DNA of 25,614 nt, taken from IMG/VR virus record IMGVR_UViG_3300044678_001989, positions 1-25,614 of that record. The stretch is one strand, 5' to 3'. The notes under the pieces were generated by a model. That model saw only the letters and a list, made by a program, of their open reading frames with translations, had not been told where the DNA came from and ran no database searches. The DNA is from a virus. Made by a program: the position numbers and the translations under genes. Positions within the stretch are counted from its first letter, which is position 1. Each line of letters begins with the position of its first letter. Positions 22,701 to 25,614 of this stretch are shown here, one piece after another.

Positions 22701-23219
22701 GCTACTATGAATAGGGCAAGAGTATTTGTCTTAAATGAAAATGGAGTTGAATATAATGGGCTTGCCTTTTATTTAAATGGCAACCTCGTAAGAGAACCAG
22801 TCTTATCTCTTAAAGAGTGGTCATCTATTGGCATTTCTTTTTTAACATCCCTAGTATGTGATTCATATTTGGGAAATATAAATATTACAGGTCCAGCGCT
22901 ATTTAATAATATTGCATATTATCAAGCAAATAGTTTGCAAGAGGTTGAAAGCAGAACCTTTAGACCTTGGTATAAAGTCTTAACGGATGGCCTTACAACT
23001 CTTGATTGGCAATTCTGGAATAATAACTTTACTTGGGATGGCATGTTGGTTATAGGCTCATCTGAGTTTTATGGAATTGACCCGCTGGATATCTATAAAA
23101 CATACATAGGGACAAATAAAATTATAGTTGACGATGGCGAAGGGCTAATTTATCAGCCTGAAAAATTAAAAATATACTCAGAGGTAGAATGGTCAAGCAC
23201 TGTCGCTACACCAGTATAA
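19755..23219 (+). CDS. Very large LamG-like repeat virion protein, 1154 aa
   Basis: The N-terminus (NLYAEKIYSEHPLVLWALDD) is a probable attachment or assembly segment. Three concanavalin/LamG-like regions are readable: about 283-410 (DYTIEFWARIA, then ASLLINGEEVLSL), about 525-660 (TYINFDKFNVL to YSFTGKIYSVGI) and about 940-1050 (MQLWLRYDQD, FYLNGNLVREP, YLGNINITGP). Such beta sandwiches bind carbohydrates or form rigid fibre shafts. No catalytic motif is visible. It is the largest gene of the window and lies directly before the head genes, a position where some aquatic phages encode a big tail or whisker-like protein. Its codon use is more AT-rich than that of the fibres upstream. Confidence 0.7.
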   Translation: MSTPSNLYAEKIYSEHPLVLWALDDALDYKSLISEAQRDISDSWTISDATATLESESLKEPFSNSALTLIEIDVPLTETLEASIISPNILNFDTLEDLETFTIGSYFYSNSVFLQSVSIGYEYTDPSTSQIVQELKTFTSTLYQKWGFISETFEIPNVSAQLRIVLKVKIFEGSGLTTENQFYFNGITLGQWNEEFNTYSLNGISETTVPSTVSIYGGLDAVEAQAYGIAEDSGYYITEGGLKCKNAGIPLVYGASGATRLEPYSDASLIIPGKGFLNKAGQYNDYTIEFWARIAANTLTPFKIFGPIASDDGLYVEDGFLTLVIGNQFASHFVGEWFRPMLVHIRLIRNSASLLINGEEVLSLSFDTSALSLPEELDNNGDSQDWLGFYANASVYPFEIDCVAIYSYQVPVTVAKRRWVYGQGVISPEGINSAYGGTTAFIDYPFANYTANYNYPDFAKWDQGSFDNLITTPTSLRTPEYTLPEIFLDDKTLEELYEDNQSIQENESGPFTENRFLSFRPNNTWNDKNTYINFDKFNVLTNQADAVYGVFSSHDLTSEEILFKIYNPITGNYFSIIKDADEIKYSLTYNGNTELLFTSDPITANTIFATGFNLRDISDNFGGNVSSFFGNQNSLKMYVGGDNFGEYSFTGKIYSVGICNTKNLSKILDNFDENGIAILDNGSILISHTASYTLLPSEAYQKYFLDIGVAGSWQDYLPLSYFGQFVKNKNGDEYYDLDFLQFNLGYPTTTNIIEESGNAGLYYDTTGAQIKSYITFQYVSEGANISTQFANEQALNQYKVIDIGDYEDWETTRFEVLNNTLIYPIKTKDFNSLAIVYTLEFNSRGILTKPIFLNKLQLASQAFNDNSSNPIGTRFGVDLFPYKKNGIYFDYKSKNPFSIYKESTPYLYLTKTSGIEVRGELNVLENRGLSLPINKELATSYKVSAMQLWLRYDQDTFPETATEIFEINHKNGTLKFYIQANSATMNRARVFVLNENGVEYNGLAFYLNGNLVREPVLSLKEWSSIGISFLTSLVCDSYLGNINITGPALFNNIAYYQANSLQEVESRTFRPWYKVLTDGLTTLDWQFWNNNFTWDGMLVIGSSEFYGIDPLDIYKTYIGTNKIIVDDGEGLIYQPEKLKIYSEVEWSSTVATPV

Positions 23220-23221
23220 TC

Positions 23222-23230
23222 TGATATACT
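23222..23230 (+). promoter_or_regulatory. Extended -10 box that fixes the start of gene 23238
   Basis: TGATATACT ends seven bases before ATG 23238. An in-frame GTG at 23232 would lie upstream of the predicted transcription start, so ATG 23238 is the likely start. Confidence 0.55.
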
Positions 23231-23237
23231 TGTGGTT

Positions 23238-23633
23238 ATGGAATCATTAATTAACCCAAAAACTGGTAAGCCGTATGTACAAAATGTTCGTCGCAAGGTA
23301 ATAGATAAGCATTATGACTGGGGGCTTTACGTATACAAAAAGTCTGATGGAAAGTGGTTTACAGACGACACTGGGTCAATTTTAAACATACCTTCAGACC
23401 GTGGCGATCTATCTAAAATTGCAGAACTGAGAAAGGCTGCCATGCATTATGGAGATGACGGTGAAGGCAAGGCAGTTTTTGTTCCTGGACTTACAAGAAT
23501 TAGTGAAGAAGAATACTCTGAACAAAAAGAAAGAATGAGAGAAGGACTAATTCCTTCAATGAATGATTTAGGTGCTTGGCATGCAGCACAACAAACATTA
23601 GATAAGTATGGAAAGGATGCTGTAAATGAGTGA
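23238..23633 (+). CDS. Conserved phage protein upstream of the portal, 131 aa
   Basis: The N-terminus MESLINPKTGKPYVQNVRRK is basic. A WGLYVYKKSDGKWF beta hairpin follows, then a charged helical region (LSKIAELRKAAMHYG, EEEYSEQKERMREG) and an acidic close. There is no membrane segment or enzyme motif. It overlaps the portal gene by 8 bases, so the products are made together. This suggests a role in head assembly, DNA packaging or the head-tail joint. I do not recognise the family with confidence. The message from the adjacent -10 box would be leaderless. Confidence 0.6.
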   Translation: MESLINPKTGKPYVQNVRRKVIDKHYDWGLYVYKKSDGKWFTDDTGSILNIPSDRGDLSKIAELRKAAMHYGDDGEGKAVFVPGLTRISEEEYSEQKERMREGLIPSMNDLGAWHAAQQTLDKYGKDAVNE

Positions 23634-25230
23634 TGAGCAAGAATATATCCGTGTAGGTCTTAATACACAGGACAAAGAAGAAAATCCATTTAAGCATCAA
23701 GACCCTTTTAACAAAAGTTGGGAAGACTTAAAAGACTACTCTGGATTAGACCAAAATTTTCGTCGTAGAACAACTCGTAATCTTTCAAAATATATTAGCC
23801 CAGAAACAAACCAAGCATATTTAAATGCAGCAAATGTTACACCTTCGGGGGTAGAGGCAAGTTCAAAGCAGATTAATCCTGGCACGGTATACAGGAACGG
23901 TTACGGATTATTTGACGTAATTACTCCACCATATAACATGTATGAATTAGCCAACTTCTATGACACATCATTTGCCAACCATGCTGCGATTGATGCTAAA
24001 GTAGAAAACGTAGTTGGTCTTGGATACCGTTTTGATATTTCAGATAGAACCATGTTAAGGTTTGAAATGAATGAAGATCAAGCAGCAGTAGATCGTGCTC
24101 GTAATCGTATAGAAAGAGCAAAAATTCAATTACGTGATTGGCTAGAAAGTTTAAATGATGACGATAGTTTTACAAAAACTATGGAAAAGGTTTATACAGA
24201 TCTTCAAGCAACTGGAAACGGATTTATTGAAGTAGGTAGAACCGTGGCTGGTGATATCGGATATGTTGGGCATATTCCAGCAACTACTGTTCGTGTACGT
24301 CGTCTACGTGATGGATTTATTCAGATTATTGGTCAAAAGGTAGTTTACTTTAGAAACTTTGGGGCAAAAAATCAAAACCCTATGGGGACAGACCCAAGAC
24401 CAAATGAAATTATTCATCTTAAAGAATACTCTCCATTAAATACATTTTATGGTATTCCAGATATTGTTGCAGCAATGCCATCTTTAATTGGAGATCAATT
24501 AGCGTCTCAGTATAATATTGACTACTTTGAAAATAAAGCAGTTCCAAGATATGTAGTAACTTTAAAGGGTGCAAAGTTATCGGGGGATGCTGAAGATAAA
24601 ATGTTTAGATTTTTACAAACTGGACTAAAAGCCCAATCTCATAGAACACTATATATCCCACTTCCTGGCGATAGTGATGGTAATAAAGTTGAATTTAAAA
24701 TGGAGCCAATTGAAAATGGTATCCAGGATGGATCATTTAAAGAGTATCGTAAACAAAACCGTGATGATATTTTAATTGCACATCAGGTTCCAATTTCTAA
24801 ACTTGGCGGTGCTGATTCAGGCATTGCAGCAGCACTTTCACAAGATCGCACTTTTAAGGAGCAGGTCTCTCGTCCAGCACAAAAACATCTTGAAAAAGTA
24901 GTTAATAAGATTATTAAAGAAAAAACAGATATCCTTGAACTTAAATTTAATGAACTCACCCTTACTGATGAAATTGCTCAATCTCAGATTATTGAGCGTT
25001 ATGTTAAGACTCAGGTTATGACTCCTAATGAGGCTCGTGAAAAATTAGACTTGCCACAAAGGGCAGATGGGGATGATCCTTTTGTTATGTCGCCAAGACA
25101 AGCGACTGATTCTAGAGCAAATTTAGCGGGTACTCGCCAAAGAGATTCGGAAAGAACAAATAATAATTCTGATTCATCAACTACGATTGCTGGTCGTAAT
25201 CCACAGGGTGAGGGTAGATCGTCTCAATAG
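23626..25230 (+). CDS. Phage portal protein (PBSX/HK97-like), 534 aa
   Basis: The portal forms the dodecameric ring at one capsid vertex through which DNA enters and leaves. The typical order is visible. An ANFYDTSFANHAAIDAKVENVVG helix region comes first. The core FIEVGRTVAGDIGYVGHIPA, with strands leading to TVRVRR, follows. Next are NEIIHLKEYSPLNTFYGIPD and the long SLIGDQLASQYNIDYFENKAVPRYVV helix. The C-terminal part holds GADSGIAAALSQDRTFKEQV. This matches the PBSX-type portal family by layout and length. The C-terminal ~50 residues are polar and low-complexity. The following protease gene supports the identity. Confidence 0.92.
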   Translation: MSDEQEYIRVGLNTQDKEENPFKHQDPFNKSWEDLKDYSGLDQNFRRRTTRNLSKYISPETNQAYLNAANVTPSGVEASSKQINPGTVYRNGYGLFDVITPPYNMYELANFYDTSFANHAAIDAKVENVVGLGYRFDISDRTMLRFEMNEDQAAVDRARNRIERAKIQLRDWLESLNDDDSFTKTMEKVYTDLQATGNGFIEVGRTVAGDIGYVGHIPATTVRVRRLRDGFIQIIGQKVVYFRNFGAKNQNPMGTDPRPNEIIHLKEYSPLNTFYGIPDIVAAMPSLIGDQLASQYNIDYFENKAVPRYVVTLKGAKLSGDAEDKMFRFLQTGLKAQSHRTLYIPLPGDSDGNKVEFKMEPIENGIQDGSFKEYRKQNRDDILIAHQVPISKLGGADSGIAAALSQDRTFKEQVSRPAQKHLEKVVNKIIKEKTDILELKFNELTLTDEIAQSQIIERYVKTQVMTPNEAREKLDLPQRADGDDPFVMSPRQATDSRANLAGTRQRDSERTNNNSDSSTTIAGRNPQGEGRSSQ

Positions 25231-25252
25231 TTGAGAAAACTATATAAAGCGG

Positions 25253-25261
25253 TGCTATAAT
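25253..25261 (+). promoter_or_regulatory. Extended -10 promoter before the protease gene
   Basis: TGCTATAAT ends nine bases before the ATG at 25271, with no ribosome site between. A leader of about three bases is predicted. Confidence 0.5.
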
Positions 25262-25270
25262 TATAACGTT

Positions 25271-25614
25271 ATGTTAATAAACAAGGCTCATTGGGAAACT
25301 AAAGGTGACAATGTTCGCCTTTCAATGCCCATTGGAAAAGTAGATGTTGAACGCCGTATGGTGTCTGGCTTTGCTACGCTTGATAACGTTGATCGCCAAG
25401 GCGACATAGTTACAACAGAATCTAGTATAGAGGCTTTTAAAAACTTCCGTGGCAATCTTCGTGAAATGCACCAGCCAAGTGCTGTAGGAAAGATTGTTTC
25501 TTTTAAAGAAGACAAATATTTTGATCCAAACGACAAAAAGTTTTATAGTGGAGTTTACGTATCTGCATATGTTTCTAAAGGTGCACAAGATGCTTGGGAA
25601 AAAGTTTTAGATGG
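25271..25614 (+). CDS. XkdF-like prohead protease, N-terminal part (partial)
   Basis: The gene opens at ATG 25271 and runs off the right edge after 114 codons. Visible marks are GFATLDNVDRQGDIVTTE at residues 33-50 and REMHQPSAVGKI at 64-75, with H67 as the probable catalytic histidine. The DxxGD plus MHQ layout is that of the XkdF-like peptidase S78 family, which trims scaffold and capsid proteins during head maturation. The catalytic serine would lie beyond the window. Position just after a PBSX-type portal is the expected order. Capsid genes should follow. Confidence 0.82.
   Translation, partial: MLINKAHWETKGDNVRLSMPIGKVDVERRMVSGFATLDNVDRQGDIVTTESSIEAFKNFRGNLREMHQPSAVGKIVSFKEDKYFDPNDKKFYSGVYVSAYVSKGAQDAWEKVLD

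Noticed and set aside
25227-25243. Inverted repeat ATAGTT/AACTAT as terminator of the portal gene
   Set aside because: The stem has only six AT-rich pairs and no T run follows.
1-25614. tRNA genes, CRISPR arrays, insertion sequences, integrase or attachment sites
   Set aside because: Reading both strands showed no cloverleaf-like tRNA, regularly spaced repeats, transposase motifs or integrase.

Overview
This window reads as part of the genome of a tailed double-stranded DNA bacteriophage (Caudoviricetes). It is AT-rich and densely packed. The right edge has a PBSX/HK97-type portal gene followed by the start of a prohead protease gene. The centre is a long run of tail-fibre and receptor-binding type proteins with collagen-like, glycine-rich, FN3, Mtd_N, BppU-like and LamG-like domains. 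No host marker is present. The gene set (viral tryptophan-halogenase-like enzyme, B12-dependent ribonucleotide reductase, sulfotransferase, small zinc-ribbon proteins) fits an aquatic phage. The many start codons that sit directly on extended -10 boxes, predicting leaderless mRNAs, would fit an actinobacterial host. The host assignment is inference only.

Layout. (1) 1-159: ends of two small plus-strand genes. (2) 160-4384: a minus-strand block read from a divergent promoter region at about 4385-4488. It holds a flavin-dependent halogenase, a small membrane protein, a possible PD-(D/E)XK nuclease, a SAM methyltransferase, a YkgJ-like Cys-cluster protein and a tandem pair of zinc-ribbon proteins. 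(3) 4489-5459: two small structural proteins and a holin-like membrane protein. (4) 5460-5749: intergenic, with promoter-like boxes, an inverted repeat and a candidate ~50-nt hairpin RNA with its own promoter. (5) 5750-10660: fibre genes in short promoter-led cassettes, several coupled by TAATG stop/start overlaps. (6) 10726-12141: a sulfotransferase gene facing a minus-strand secreted lytic transglycosylase across a bidirectional terminator. (7) 12286-17537: a second fibre block with two large modular fibres that share duplicated domains. (8) 17686-19719: a monomeric class II ribonucleotide reductase between a terminator and its own promoter. (9) 19755-25614: a large LamG-repeat protein, a small conserved protein, the portal and the start of the prohead protease.

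How it works together. The right end is the head-assembly module. The centre is a mix-and-match set of host-recognition proteins, each cassette with its own extended -10 promoter (TGnTATAAT or TGnTATACT). The transglycosylase and the holin-like protein would serve cell-wall passage or lysis. The reductase supplies deoxynucleotides for replication. The minus-strand block looks like an accessory cargo island. Terminase, tail tube and tape measure, replication genes, tRNAs, integrase and CRISPR arrays were not seen in this window.
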